Below are positions 1-9,434 of a DNA stretch of 64,000 nucleotides, piece after piece. Source of the stretch: Stratiformator vulcanicus (GTDB taxonomy: Bacteria > Planctomycetota > Planctomycetia > Planctomycetales > Planctomycetaceae); the NCBI RefSeq assembly GCF_007744515.1, contig NZ_CP036268.1, forward strand, positions 2,581,712 to 2,645,711, written 5' to 3'. Made by a program: the position numbers and the translations under genes. The notes beneath the pieces are model-generated. The model was not told the origin of the DNA and made no database searches. It was given only the letters and a program-made list of their open reading frames with translations. Each line of letters starts with the position of its first letter. Position 1 is the stretch's first letter.

Positions 1-1642
1 CAATATTATTTCGCTCGATGGCGTCACAACGCAATATGTGGAGATTAAAGCTCACTTCAGTGGCGGCGGCCTGAAGAAATTGATGGAACCCGTCACAGAC
101 GGGGCCGGCAAAGGAAATCGATTCGTCCGGGTGCAGGCTCCGCAAGGCGAATGGATCGAGCGGATTCACTTCGACGGCTCGCGGGTTCGCTTTGGCGATC
201 ACGTTGCTTTCGATGATCTGACATTGTTTTTTGGCGATGTCAGCAGCACTTGGCAGCCGTTTGACGGTATCAGCCGCGTCGACTTACTTCGAATGTTTAT
301 CGAGCGCGCTTTCCGGAAACCGCTGTCGGACGGCGAATACCAGAAGTATCTAGGCATCTATGAGATGTTGCGAGCGACGGGAATTGACGAGCGCTCCGCA
401 GCGAGGGATGTGTTGCGTGCCATCCTTTCTTCACCGCGGTTCATTTACCGGATTGAAAACTTCCGCCGTGACGAGCCGAAGGTTCGGCAGCTCGATGATT
501 TCGAGTTGGCATCGCGGTTGTCGTTTTTTCTTTGGAACAGCTGTCCCGATGCAGAGTTATTAGCGGCTGCACGGCGAGGCGAACTTCAAAGCGATGAGGG
601 ACTCATCCGCCAACTCCGCCGGATGCTGAACGACCCGAAGGCGAAAGAGCTTTCAGAGTCATTTGCCGTGCAATGGCTGCAATTGAACGAACTGTTCGGG
701 ACGCGGCCGGACACGAAACGGTTCTCTAACTTTTATTTCGGAATTTCGAATAGCTCGACACTCCATCAGGACATGTTATTGGAACCGCTATTGCTGTTCG
801 AATCGATTCTCGTGGAAGACCGCAGTGTGTTGGAATTTATCGATACGAATTACGGATATCTCAATGAGAAATTAATCCAACATTACGGGTACGAAGAAGA
901 ATTGGCCGAAACGCTCGCATCGCTTAAAGGGAAAGGAGAGCGGGCATTAATCGGTCGCGGAACGAAAGGAATTCGGGATATCTGGTTTCGCTGCCGATTG
1001 CCAGATCGGCGTCGCGGCGGCGTGTTTACCACGGGAGCCGTCCTGACTTTGACATCGACACCGCTAAGGACAAGCCCGGTCTATCGCGGGGCCTGGATGC
1101 TGGAGGCAATATTTAATAATCCGCCGCCGCCGCCGACTATCGCGGTTCCGCCGCTCGGTGCGGATGACCGCAAGATTGAGGAAGAGGGTTTGTCACTGCG
1201 TGAGAAGTTAGCCCAGCACCGCGAGGATGCCTCCTGCTCGGTCTGTCACGATCGGATCGATCCCCTCGGCATCGCACTGGAAAACTATGACCCCATCGGG
1301 AGATGGCGGGACCGGTCTGGAAAGTTTGAAGTGGATGCGACCGGGACATTGTCACACGGTCGTGCATACGATGGCGCCGTTGACTTCAAGGATGCGTTGC
1401 TGGATCGCCCGGAAGAGTTCGTCCATGGCTTCTCCGGTCATTTGCTTTCATACGCGCTGGGGAGAAAACTGAATTACTTTGATCGCATTGCGATTGATGA
1501 GATCGTCCAACGTTCCGCTCGGCACGATTACCGAATTAAGTCGGTTCTTGAAGGGGTCGTGCTGAGCTATCCGTTTCGCCATACTCGAAACCTGCCGGCC
1601 GTTCCTGTTGCGGATACCGTCAAGGAAGTATCTCATGATTAA
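1..1642 (+). CDS. DUF1592/DUF1588/DUF1585 secreted protein, 5' end outside window
   Basis: The reading frame is open back to the first bases with no stop, so the true start lies upstream; the GTG near position 38 is only an internal codon. Family members usually run 700-900 residues and start with a cytochrome-c-like PSD1 domain; only the C-terminal part is here. In order one sees a DUF1595-like helical segment (about 290-500), DUF1592 (about 510-920), DUF1588 (about 1020-1330) with the heme-type motif CSVCH at 1235-1249 followed by DRIDPLG, and DUF1585 (about 1400-1600). These planctomycete proteins are extracytoplasmic and often linked to polysaccharide use, but no reaction is established. 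The stop overlaps the next gene by 8 bases, so the two are probably translated together. Family assignment is confident; function is unknown. Confidence 0.88.
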   Translation, partial: NIISLDGVTTQYVEIKAHFSGGGLKKLMEPVTDGAGKGNRFVRVQAPQGEWIERIHFDGSRVRFGDHVAFDDLTLFFGDVSSTWQPFDGISRVDLLRMFIERAFRKPLSDGEYQKYLGIYEMLRATGIDERSAARDVLRAILSSPRFIYRIENFRRDEPKVRQLDDFELASRLSFFLWNSCPDAELLAAARRGELQSDEGLIRQLRRMLNDPKAKELSESFAVQWLQLNELFGTRPDTKRFSNFYFGISNSSTLHQDMLLEPLLLFESILVEDRSVLEFIDTNYGYLNEKLIQHYGYEEELAETLASLKGKGERALIGRGTKGIRDIWFRCRLPDRRRGGVFTTGAVLTLTSTPLRTSPVYRGAWMLEAIFNNPPPPPTIAVPPLGADDRKIEEEGLSLREKLAQHREDASCSVCHDRIDPLGIALENYDPIGRWRDRSGKFEVDATGTLSHGRAYDGAVDFKDALLDRPEEFVHGFSGHLLSYALGRKLNYFDRIAIDEIVQRSARHDYRIKSVLEGVVLSYPFRHTRNLPAVPVADTVKEVSHD

Positions 1643-2939
1643 GACCAATCCCGTCTCTCGCCGCAAAATATTGAAAGCGGGTGGGATTACGTTTGCACTT
1701 CCGCTGTTGGAATCACTCGTCCCTCAAGTGGCACGCGCTTCCGAACAGGCTGTGGAGCAATCTTTGCCGGTGCGAACTGCGTTTTTCTATATCCCCAATG
1801 GCGTCAACCTTGAGACGTGGATTCCGAAGCAAGAAGGAAGCGATTACGAAATACCGGCAGCGCTCAAGCCGATCGAAAAGGTACGTGATGACATCACCAT
1901 TCTGACCGGCTTGAATCGGACGTATGCGGCCGGCACGACATTACACTCGCAGGCGGGCTCCTGCTGGTTGACCAGTTCGCCACCGTCAGAAACGAAAGAC
2001 GGGGCCTACCCGACGAATCTGACCCTCGACCAAATGATCGCCCGCAATGTCGGAACGTCATCGCCGTTTCCATCGCTGGAATTAAGCTGCAACGACCACA
2101 CGAATAATAAAGAAACCAAATACTTTGAGTCCGTGTCCTGGTACGGGCCGGGATACGCCGCTGCGACGGAGAAAAATCCCCGCGAGGTCTTCCGGCGGCT
2201 CTTCGGGGTAAGCGGGAAGGGGAAGCGTTATCGCAGCGTTCTCGACGCAATCATGGAAGATGCGGCCGGATTAAGAACCGACCTGGGTGCCGGCGACCGG
2301 GAAAAGCTGGACGAGTATTTTGAATCGGTTCGATCGATCGAACGCCGTATTAATCGGGCAGAGAAATTTCAGATTGATCGTTCGGAACTTCCGATTTCCG
2401 AGCCTGCGGGAATTCCGGAAGATCGCCGCGATTATATCCGCCTGATGGGAAGCCTGATGGCTCTGGCGTTCCGGCTTGATTTAACGCGCGTTGCAACGCT
2501 GCTGGTCGACCCGGAACGCTGGGACACCCCGCGCGAATATCCCGGATACTTTGACAAGCCCCAAAACCATCACGTCTTAACGCACACCAAAGGTGACGAA
2601 CCGAAAGAAGCCCTCACGAAGATCGATGCCTTTCATGTCGAACAGTTCGCCGCGATCGTTGAAGCGATGCGTGAGACGCCCGAAGGTGACGGCTCTTTGC
2701 TCGACAATTGCCAATTAGTACTCGGTTCTGGGATGGGCCGAGGCGATTGGCATAGTTATCGGAATCTGCCCGTTGTCATCGCGGGGCGGGCCGGCGGTCG
2801 AATTGATCCGGGTCGGCACGTCGTTTATCCGAAGGGGACGCCGCTGGCAAATCTGTGGCTGTCGGTACTTGATCATCACGACATTGAACGACCTCGCTAT
2901 GCGGATAGTACGGCGCAGCTTGCCGGGCTGATGACATAA
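1635..2939 (+). CDS. DUF1552 domain protein with twin-arginine-like leader
   Basis: This is a 434-residue protein. I start it at ATG 1635, preceded by AAGGAAG seven bases upstream, rather than at the earlier TTG at 1608. The N-terminus (SRRKILKAGG followed by a hydrophobic stretch) resembles a Tat export signal. The rest matches DUF1552, a family almost always encoded next to DUF1592/DUF1588 proteins in Planctomycetota. It resembles DUF1501/alkaline-phosphatase-like proteins in layout, but the reaction is unknown. The start lies inside the end of the upstream gene, which argues for one operon and a joint extracytoplasmic role. Confidence 0.88.
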   Translation: MIKTNPVSRRKILKAGGITFALPLLESLVPQVARASEQAVEQSLPVRTAFFYIPNGVNLETWIPKQEGSDYEIPAALKPIEKVRDDITILTGLNRTYAAGTTLHSQAGSCWLTSSPPSETKDGAYPTNLTLDQMIARNVGTSSPFPSLELSCNDHTNNKETKYFESVSWYGPGYAAATEKNPREVFRRLFGVSGKGKRYRSVLDAIMEDAAGLRTDLGAGDREKLDEYFESVRSIERRINRAEKFQIDRSELPISEPAGIPEDRRDYIRLMGSLMALAFRLDLTRVATLLVDPERWDTPREYPGYFDKPQNHHVLTHTKGDEPKEALTKIDAFHVEQFAAIVEAMRETPEGDGSLLDNCQLVLGSGMGRGDWHSYRNLPVVIAGRAGGRIDPGRHVVYPKGTPLANLWLSVLDHHDIERPRYADSTAQLAGLMT

Positions 2940-3126
2940 GTTAGGGTTGGTGTGATCAGGTATACAAGGCGCAAGACTCGACGTCAATTTGTCAGATTGG
3001 TACGGACTCCTTTAACGCCCGCATTGTCATCAAAGTGCCGCCGTGCAAGAAGTGATGGCAACGCTGGACACGCGGACTCCGAGCGTGTCCAATACACGTC
3101 CAGAATCCTCTTGATGAGCGCTTTTG

Positions 3127-4149
3127 ATGACCGCACCATTGCTCGCGATAACGATGGGTGACCCGGCCGGGATCGGGCCTGAGATTTGTCTTGATCTACT
3201 CGATCATGGCTCGGCCACCGGCGATTATCGGCCCATCGTCTTCGGCGACGCTCATGTTCTCTCGGCCGTCGCCGATCGCTTAAATAAGCCGCGACCTAGG
3301 CATATTATTTCGCAGCAGGATTGGTCGGCAGAATATCGATCGATCGATGCCCCGGCCGTGCTTGATGTGGCGGACCATCGGGTTCCGAACCTGGAGCCGG
3401 GAAAGATTGACGGCGATACCGGCCAAGCGTCTTTTCGATATGTAATCTGCGCAATTGAGGCCGCGTTGGCCGGAGAGGTCGCAGGCGTGACGACGGGTCC
3501 AATCAATAAAGAGGCTCTCTTTCAAGGCGGGATCCGCTATCCGGGGCACACGGAAATTTTCGCTGAGAAAGCGAAAGCCGAACGATCTTGCATGATGCTG
3601 ACGTCGGACGAAATTACCTGCGCGTTCGCGACGACCCACGTCGGATATTCCTCAGTCCCAGGACTGTTAAGTATCGAACGGATTTCTGACGTAATCGAAC
3701 TCGCCGCTGACGCGATGCGGCTGTTGCGTGAGCGCGAACCGAAGTTGGTGGTTTGCGGGCTCAATCCCCACGCCGGTGAACATGGCCTTTTCGGTGACCG
3801 GGAGGAAGAGCGAATCATTGTTCCGGCGATCGAGCAAGCTCGGCAAAATGGTATCGATATTGAAGGCCCGCTTCCGCCCGATACGGCCTTCTTAAAATGG
3901 CGACGCGAATCGACCGATGCTTTTATTTGTATGTATCACGACCAAGGGCATATCCCGCTGAAAGCATTAGCCTTCGATAAAGCAATCAATATCACGCTCG
4001 GTCTTCCAATGATACGCACCAGCGTTGATCATGGAACGGCGCTCGACATCGCTTGGCAGGGAAAAGCTGATTCGAGCAGCCTGTTTCTCGCCGCCGAACT
4101 CGCCGGGAAGCTCGCGCGCGGCCGTGAGACTGTGGTTGCCGAATCGTGA
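3127..4149 (+). CDS. pdxA2: PdxA-family 4-phospho-sugar-acid / 4-phosphohydroxythreonine dehydrogenase
   Basis: The 340-residue protein carries the full PdxA signature set: GDPAGIGPE (11-19), GPINKEA (124-130), GHTEIF (140-145), NPHAGEHG (213-220) and MYHDQGHIPLK (269-279). The likely divalent-metal histidines are His171, His215 and His271, by alignment with E. coli PdxA. PdxA proper oxidises 4-phosphohydroxythreonine for pyridoxal phosphate synthesis. PdxA2 paralogues oxidise 4-phospho-D-erythronate or 4-phospho-threonate in sugar-acid breakdown. The downstream DUF1537 kinase, overlapping by four bases, makes the PdxA2 role more likely; no other vitamin B6 gene is nearby. ATG 3127 is chosen over the adjacent TTG at 3124. 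Confidence 0.9.
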   Translation: MTAPLLAITMGDPAGIGPEICLDLLDHGSATGDYRPIVFGDAHVLSAVADRLNKPRPRHIISQQDWSAEYRSIDAPAVLDVADHRVPNLEPGKIDGDTGQASFRYVICAIEAALAGEVAGVTTGPINKEALFQGGIRYPGHTEIFAEKAKAERSCMMLTSDEITCAFATTHVGYSSVPGLLSIERISDVIELAADAMRLLREREPKLVVCGLNPHAGEHGLFGDREEERIIVPAIEQARQNGIDIEGPLPPDTAFLKWRRESTDAFICMYHDQGHIPLKALAFDKAINITLGLPMIRTSVDHGTALDIAWQGKADSSSLFLAAELAGKLARGRETVVAES

Positions 4150-5342
4150 GTGTCCGGCATGTAATCATTGCCGACGATCTTTCCGGCGCCGCCGAAATTT
4201 CGGGGGTCGCAAGTAAGAAAGGATACCGTTCCACCTTAACAACACGTTTGGGAGGCTTCTCGGGCGAACCGATCTTGTCGATCGATACCGACAGTCGTTC
4301 TGATGCCGCAGCGTCGGCGGCTCATAAAATTCGCGTCATCAGTTCAAATCTTAGGCAGACCGGGTTTCCGCTACTTTTTAAGAAGACGGATTCGGTCTTG
4401 CGTGGGAATGTGCATAGCGAAATTGATGCGTTGCTGCAAGATTCTCCTTACACTCGCTGCGTATTGATCCCTGCAAATCCGTCAAAGAGACGGACGATTG
4501 TCGATGGCCATTACTTCGTTGAAGGCGTGCCGCTCGAGCAAACGGCATTCGCCCGCGACCCCGAGTATCCGCGGAAAACAAGCGACGTCGCCGAATTGGT
4601 CGGCGGGAAGGTCGTGCTCGTCGATCCTGAAGATGTCTGGCCCGAACAGGGCATTATCATCCCCCGCAACTTGACGGTCGACGACTTAAGTCGATGGGTC
4701 CGGCGAATTGATGACCGCACACTACCTGCCGGCGGCGCTGATTTTTTTGACGCATTTCTGCCAGCCCCGATGGACCCCAAGAGCGTTCAATTATCGGAGC
4801 AACTTACACCTTGTCGACAGCTTTTTGTTTGCGGTAGCTTGGCCGCGTGGGAGTCCCGCGAAGCGGATTGCATTACGCATGGCGTGCCTCTTGTCCCGAT
4901 GCCGACGGACTTATTTGAAGGCAGGTCGAAGAACGAATTGGATGACTTGAGAGAATGGCAAGACACGGTCGTTCAAACGCTTAAGCAGGATGACTGCCTG
5001 GTCGGCATCTGCCGACGGATGCCGCCGCAGAAGAGGTCGCCGCGCGACCTTCAGCGGCTTCTGGCTCACGCGGTGGCTTCGATCGCAATGCAAGTCGGCG
5101 GACTCCGCCTGCTGCTGGAGGGCGGCGCGACCGCTGCCGCCGTGATGAAAGAGTTGGATTATACGGACTTGCAGGTCGATCAGGTTCTTCCGGAAGGCTT
5201 GGTCGAGTTCTTACCGAAACGCTCCTCGCTCCATCGCCCCGCTGATGAGCGACCGCTGCGACTGATTATTAAACCCGGTAGCTACACATGGCCCGAAATC
5301 GTTTGGAAAGATGCAACCGGAGTTGCAGGAAATCTCACTTAG
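4146..5342 (+). CDS. DUF1537 four-carbon acid sugar kinase family protein
   Basis: A 398-residue protein starting at GTG, which overlaps the TGA of the previous gene as GTGA, so translation is probably coupled. The N-terminal substrate domain shows ADDLSGA (9-15) and KKTDSVLRGN (79-88), hallmarks of DUF1537. The C-terminal nucleotide-binding domain has LLEGGATAAAV and, near the end, IKPGSYTWPEIV, close to the usual K-P-G motif. Characterised members (DtnK, DenK, OtnK types) phosphorylate D-threonate, D-erythronate or 3-oxo-tetronates at C4. The product would be the substrate of the PdxA2-like enzyme just upstream. Which acid is used cannot be told from the sequence. No aldolase/decarboxylase (OtnC type) is visible in the window. 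Confidence 0.88.
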   Translation: MSVRHVIIADDLSGAAEISGVASKKGYRSTLTTRLGGFSGEPILSIDTDSRSDAAASAAHKIRVISSNLRQTGFPLLFKKTDSVLRGNVHSEIDALLQDSPYTRCVLIPANPSKRRTIVDGHYFVEGVPLEQTAFARDPEYPRKTSDVAELVGGKVVLVDPEDVWPEQGIIIPRNLTVDDLSRWVRRIDDRTLPAGGADFFDAFLPAPMDPKSVQLSEQLTPCRQLFVCGSLAAWESREADCITHGVPLVPMPTDLFEGRSKNELDDLREWQDTVVQTLKQDDCLVGICRRMPPQKRSPRDLQRLLAHAVASIAMQVGGLRLLLEGGATAAAVMKELDYTDLQVDQVLPEGLVEFLPKRSSLHRPADERPLRLIIKPGSYTWPEIVWKDATGVAGNLT

Positions 5343-5365
5343 AACAGTATTAAAGGTGAATCACG

Positions 5366-6277
5366 ATGCATCAGAGAATGGCCGTCGCGCTGGCTGCCGC
5401 CGTCGCTCTTTCGATCGCAGCTGGGGTAGAGGCCGAAGACTATAGAACGATTAAGAATATCGAGTTTGCAAAGACAGGTCAGCAGCCGCTTAAGCTCGAT
5501 TTATATCTGCCTGACGGGCAGTCTGAAGGACCACTCGTCGTCTGGGTGCATGGCGGTGCATGGATGCGTGGCTCGCGTGACAATGTGCCGGTTCTCTATC
5601 TCGTCGAGAAGGGGTACGCCGTGGCGAGCGTCGACTACCGCCTCAGCCCCGTCGCGAAGTTTCCCGCACAAGTTCATGACATCAAGGCCGCGATCCGCTT
5701 CCTGCGAGCAAAGGAAAACCAATTCGGGTATGACGCATCACGGATCGGAATCGCGGGGGCATCGGCGGGTGGTCACCTTGCCGCGCTCGTCGGCGTAACG
5801 AATGGGCACGAAGAGCTTGAAGGCTCGGTCGGCGAATACTCTGGCGAATCATCCGATGTCGCCGCCGTCGTCGACCTTTACGGTCCGACGAATTTCCTCA
5901 CGATCCTCGCTCAATCCACACCCCATGGGCTGAGTGTCCGAGTGCCTGCGCTGAAACTGTTATTAGATGGTCATGTGAATGAGCGACCGCAGGCTGCCGG
6001 CTTGGCGAGTGTGACCTCGCATGTCGATCCGTCCGATCCGCCGCTCTTAATACTTCACGGCGACCAGGACCCGCAAGTTCCAATTAATCAATCTCACGAG
6101 TTGTATGGGCTGTACGACGATCAGAACCTCGACGTGACATTTGAAGTCGTCCACGGCGGCGCGCATGGCGGGAAGCAGTTTCACGATGACGAGCGTCAAG
6201 AGCTTGTCGTTACCTTCTTCAACCGCGCATTGTCCAAGGGCAAGACATCGCCAGTGCTTGACGAAGAGTTGGAATAA
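5366..6277 (+). CDS. Secreted alpha/beta hydrolase (BD-FAE/esterase-lipase type)
   Basis: A 303-residue protein with a signal peptide (about 1-23, ending VEAED). The hydrolase core shows the oxyanion HGG at 62-64, the nucleophile motif GASAGGH with Ser133, the acid in HGDQDPQVP (Asp235) and His267 in HGGAHGG. This is the carboxylesterase group common in planctomycetes, often acting on acetyl or feruloyl esters of plant polysaccharides; the natural substrate is unknown. It lies 23 bases after the DUF1537 gene with AAAGGTGA before the ATG, and probably shares that transcript. A secreted esterase beside a sugar-acid kinase suggests release of an esterified or lactonised acid outside the cytoplasm, which is inference. 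Confidence 0.87.
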   Translation: MHQRMAVALAAAVALSIAAGVEAEDYRTIKNIEFAKTGQQPLKLDLYLPDGQSEGPLVVWVHGGAWMRGSRDNVPVLYLVEKGYAVASVDYRLSPVAKFPAQVHDIKAAIRFLRAKENQFGYDASRIGIAGASAGGHLAALVGVTNGHEELEGSVGEYSGESSDVAAVVDLYGPTNFLTILAQSTPHGLSVRVPALKLLLDGHVNERPQAAGLASVTSHVDPSDPPLLILHGDQDPQVPINQSHELYGLYDDQNLDVTFEVVHGGAHGGKQFHDDERQELVVTFFNRALSKGKTSPVLDEELE

Positions 6278-6342
6278 TTCGCTTCACGAAATAGTCACAG
6301 TAGAGTTTAGATCAGCCGCAATACTATAAGATAACTACGCTC

Positions 6343-7476
6343 ATGTCGCTCCGAGAAATCCTCGCCAAGATCCCCGGCGGATTGATGATCGTGCCGCTGA
6401 TGGTCGGGGCGTTACTCAATACGGTCGACGAGATGCACCTCGGACCGGTTGAAGCCGCGCTCAAGTTCATTAATGCCCCGGCGATTGAAGAGACGGTCGA
6501 AGACCCTCACACCGGTGAAGAAGTCACGGTCAAATATTACGAATTCCTGGAAATTGGCGGCTTTACGACGGCACTTGCGCGGAAGGGAACGCTCCCGCTC
6601 ATTGGGATGTTTCTGGTGTGCGTTGCCTCGCAGATGAATTTTCGTGTCGGGGCTCAGGCATTAAAGAAGGGGGCCGTGATCACGACGGCGAAATTCATCG
6701 CGGCCATCTCTATGGGATACCTTATCTCGACGCTGACCGACCCGTTCAGTGGCTTGTTCGGGCTGTCGCTCGTTGCCATCGTCGCGGCGATGTCGAATGG
6801 CAACGGTGGGCTCTATCTCGCCCTTACCGGCGAGTACGGCGATCGCTCCGACGTCGGCGCTGTCAGCGTCATCTCACTGAATGACGGCCCATTCCTCACA
6901 TTGGTCGCGTTGGGATTAACAGGGGAAAGCTTCCCGTTCGTGGCGTTCTTGGCGGTGCTGCTCCCGATGCTCGTCGGGTTCCTACTTGGCCAATGGCACG
7001 AATCGATTCGAACATTCTTAAGCCACGGTGAAAAACTTGTAATCCCGTTCTTCGCGTTCGCGCTGGGAACCACGATGAGCTTTGCCGCGTTTTTTGACTT
7101 AAACGTGCTGACCGGCGGGTTATTTCTCGGAATTGCAACGGTGGTCTGCTCGGGCGGACTTGGAGTGCTCGCCCTAAAAATAATTGGTGAGCCAAACCAG
7201 ATTGCGGCGGTTGCCGAGGCCTCGACCGCAGGAAATGCCGTGCAAACTCCGCTCGCCGTCGCCAGCGCCGCTTCACTCGCCGCGGCGGCCGGCGCCATGT
7301 CGGCTGAGCGTGCGGAAGATTATCAAAGTATTGTTGAAACGGCGACCGCGCAGATTTCAATCTCCACAATCACGACCGCCATCCTCTGCCCCCTCGCGGT
7401 CATTGCGTGGCATCGCTGGCAAAACGGGTGTTCGAATAGTGACGAGACCGAATCGTCTCGTGATCAAGACGAATAA
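6343..7476 (+). CDS. kdgT: KdgT-type 2-keto-3-deoxygluconate permease family transporter
   Basis: This 377-residue membrane protein begins like KdgT (EILAKIPGGLMIVPLMVGALLN) and keeps family landmarks such as AAMSNGNGGLYLAL, SLNDGPFLTLVALG and LVIPFFAFALG. About ten hydrophobic segments are visible. It is roughly 50 residues longer than E. coli KdgT, with an extra charged stretch after the first membrane segment (about residues 46-75). KdgT imports 2-keto-3-deoxygluconate with protons. Here the neighbours are a four-carbon-acid kinase and dehydrogenase rather than KDG kinase or aldolase, so the physiological substrate may be a tetronate. No clear ribosome binding site is seen at the ATG. It converges on the next gene with an 11-base gap. 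Confidence 0.88.
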   Translation: MSLREILAKIPGGLMIVPLMVGALLNTVDEMHLGPVEAALKFINAPAIEETVEDPHTGEEVTVKYYEFLEIGGFTTALARKGTLPLIGMFLVCVASQMNFRVGAQALKKGAVITTAKFIAAISMGYLISTLTDPFSGLFGLSLVAIVAAMSNGNGGLYLALTGEYGDRSDVGAVSVISLNDGPFLTLVALGLTGESFPFVAFLAVLLPMLVGFLLGQWHESIRTFLSHGEKLVIPFFAFALGTTMSFAAFFDLNVLTGGLFLGIATVVCSGGLGVLALKIIGEPNQIAAVAEASTAGNAVQTPLAVASAASLAAAAGAMSAERAEDYQSIVETATAQISISTITTAILCPLAVIAWHRWQNGCSNSDETESSRDQDE

Positions 7477-7487
7477 GTCGTTTTCTC

Positions 7488-7952
7488 TTAATCAGATTCC
7501 GTCCGTTCGGCTTCCTTAAAATGCTTCGGCTCGCGTAGTGGGCACTTTAAAAGATAGTCGCGGAACGCCCGCTTAAGATCGATCTTCCTGCCGAACCTTC
7601 TGCGGTACGTGCACGCCCCGAATTTCCCGTGCGCGTCGATCTCTTCATACGACGGCAAGTGCTTCAGCTCTTGCGTCAGCCGGTGCAGCTCGCACAGCAG
7701 CTCGTGGTCGGTGATTTTTTTCCACGAGGAATATCGCTGAGGCGGCAGCCCGGCCGCGGCTCTTAATTTCGCCCACCCCCCACACTTCGACGTGACCGGC
7801 CCCGCCGACACCCCGGCCGCGTCCTGAAACTCTCGAAACGTCACATTCTCCCCGCGCTCAAAGGCGATCTCGCGCAGCGTGAGAATCAGCAATTCGCGCG
7901 TCCAACGGCAAGGCATGGGTACCGCGATGTGTTCGGGGTGAAGGGCATCCAT
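7488..7952 (-). CDS. Homing-endonuclease-associated (HNH) repeat protein
   Basis: A 154-residue basic protein with two copies of a helix-turn-helix-like unit. The first (about 18-70) starts WTRELLILTLREIA and ends GWAKLRAAAGL; the second (about 82-135) starts ITDHELLCELHRL and ends LKRAFRDYL. This pattern matches the HNH_repeat family found next to homing endonucleases and as stand-alone DNA-binding proteins. No HNH nuclease motif is present. It is the last gene on the minus strand before the divergent ParA-like gene and could regulate or accompany it. The assignment rests on pattern memory. Confidence 0.6.
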   Translation of the reverse strand: MDALHPEHIAVPMPCRWTRELLILTLREIAFERGENVTFREFQDAAGVSAGPVTSKCGGWAKLRAAAGLPPQRYSSWKKITDHELLCELHRLTQELKHLPSYEEIDAHGKFGACTYRRRFGRKIDLKRAFRDYLLKCPLREPKHFKEAERTESD

Positions 7953-8117
7953 TAGAGACGGCGGTAGTTGCGCGGACCCCGTGTACTTACCCGAGCCTTA
8001 CTGATCCGAACCGGTTCGGATGATCTGTATTCAACCGTTCCGTTCTGTCTTGAAATTACGCGCACGATTCCTCACCCTCATGGGGCGCGACCAGATGGAC
8101 ACCCCAGCGAGATCCCG

Positions 8118-9434
8118 ATGCTGGAAAACACGTTCGACTATCTTGTATTGCTCTCCGAGCGATCCGCGCCGGTCTTTGTCGCTGGAATCGTCGGGCTGAT
8201 TCTCGGTGCATTGTTTACGGCTTCTCTGACGACGCCGCTCGGATTTCTGCTGCGTCGCGTCTTCGGCGGCTCGTCACGCCCCAAGCGTGTCGACGACCTC
8301 GTCGCCGCTTGCGAGGCCGCCGTCCAACGGGCGGAGCAAGCAGAGGCCGAACGAAAGGCATTGCAAAGCGACTACGACCAACTCGAAGCCGACCGCGCCG
8401 GCGAGCGGGAACAGGCAGCCGACGAAGCGGCCGAACTGCAGCAGGAAATTGATCGGCTCAACGAACAGATTCAGGAAATCGTCGACTCCGACGGTCGGGT
8501 GTGGGAGAAGCTGCCGACCGATGACGTGCCCCCCTTCATCCCCAAGCAAGATCGCCAGGCCCTGGTGGTCGCCGTCGCCAACTTGAAGGGCGGCGTGGGG
8601 AAGACGACGGTCACCGCCAATCTCGGCGCCGCGCTCGCCTCCGGCGGCAGCCGCGTGCTGTTGATCGATCTCGACCATCAGCATTCACTCAGCGACCTGT
8701 GTTTCCCCGAGCAGAAGCGGGGCGATCTGAAGTGTTCCGGGCGCCTGATCGACCACTTCTTCGATCCCGATCGCGCGCCGCACCGTCCCCTGCGGGAGTG
8801 CATCGAGCGCGTCGGCGATACCGAACTGCACTGCATCGTGTCCGACGAATTCCTCGCCGATGCCGAAACCAAAGCGATGGCGACCTGGCTCGTCGGGCAG
8901 AGTGACTCCGACGTGCGATACTGGCTGCGGACGCTGCTGCACGATCCCGACATCAGCGAGCGGTTCGATTGGATTCTGATCGACTGTCCGCCCCGGCTGA
9001 CGACCGGAACCGTCAACGCCCTCGCCGCGGCTGACGAAGTCCTCGTCCCGGTGCTGCTCGACGCCCCGTCGATGAACGCCGTGCCGCGGATGCTGAAGTG
9101 GCTTTATCAACTGAAGCACCATGCCGGCGTGTGCCCGAACGCCTCCTTACTGGGCGTTATCGCGAATCGCACGAACAAACAGCCGTCGCTCACGAGCAAT
9201 GAACGGGACAGTTGGCAGGGCCTGCAGGCTAAAGCCAATGACCGTTGGGATGATCCGATCCACTTCTTCGAGCGTTTCATCCCCGGCAAGGTCGCATTTG
9301 CCGACGCGGCCAAGGACAGTAAATTCGCCGCCGATGACCCGGCTCTTAAAGCCGTTTTTCTTGATCTCGTCCGTGAAGTCCGCACCCAAGTGCCGCATCA
9401 TCATGAAGGTTCAACATCTCCTCAATTATCTTAG
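8118..9434 (+). CDS. Membrane-anchored ParA/MinD-like ATPase
   Basis: The frame is open from 7968, but I start at ATG 8118 because the upstream residues look non-coding and the protein then begins with a proper membrane segment. The 438 residues hold a transmembrane helix (about 15-45), a long charged coiled coil (about 57-122) and a ParA-type P-loop ATPase. The deviant Walker A is LKGGVGKTT (156-164), followed by VLLIDLDHQHS and IDCPPRLTTGTVNAL. ParA proteins sort DNA or protein cargo on a surface; an N-terminal membrane anchor plus coiled coil is unusual. No ParB gene or parS cluster is visible. The end overlaps the next gene by 32 bases, so the two proteins probably form a functional pair. 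Confidence 0.8.
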   Translation: MLENTFDYLVLLSERSAPVFVAGIVGLILGALFTASLTTPLGFLLRRVFGGSSRPKRVDDLVAACEAAVQRAEQAEAERKALQSDYDQLEADRAGEREQAADEAAELQQEIDRLNEQIQEIVDSDGRVWEKLPTDDVPPFIPKQDRQALVVAVANLKGGVGKTTVTANLGAALASGGSRVLLIDLDHQHSLSDLCFPEQKRGDLKCSGRLIDHFFDPDRAPHRPLRECIERVGDTELHCIVSDEFLADAETKAMATWLVGQSDSDVRYWLRTLLHDPDISERFDWILIDCPPRLTTGTVNALAAADEVLVPVLLDAPSMNAVPRMLKWLYQLKHHAGVCPNASLLGVIANRTNKQPSLTSNERDSWQGLQAKANDRWDDPIHFFERFIPGKVAFADAAKDSKFAADDPALKAVFLDLVREVRTQVPHHHEGSTSPQLS

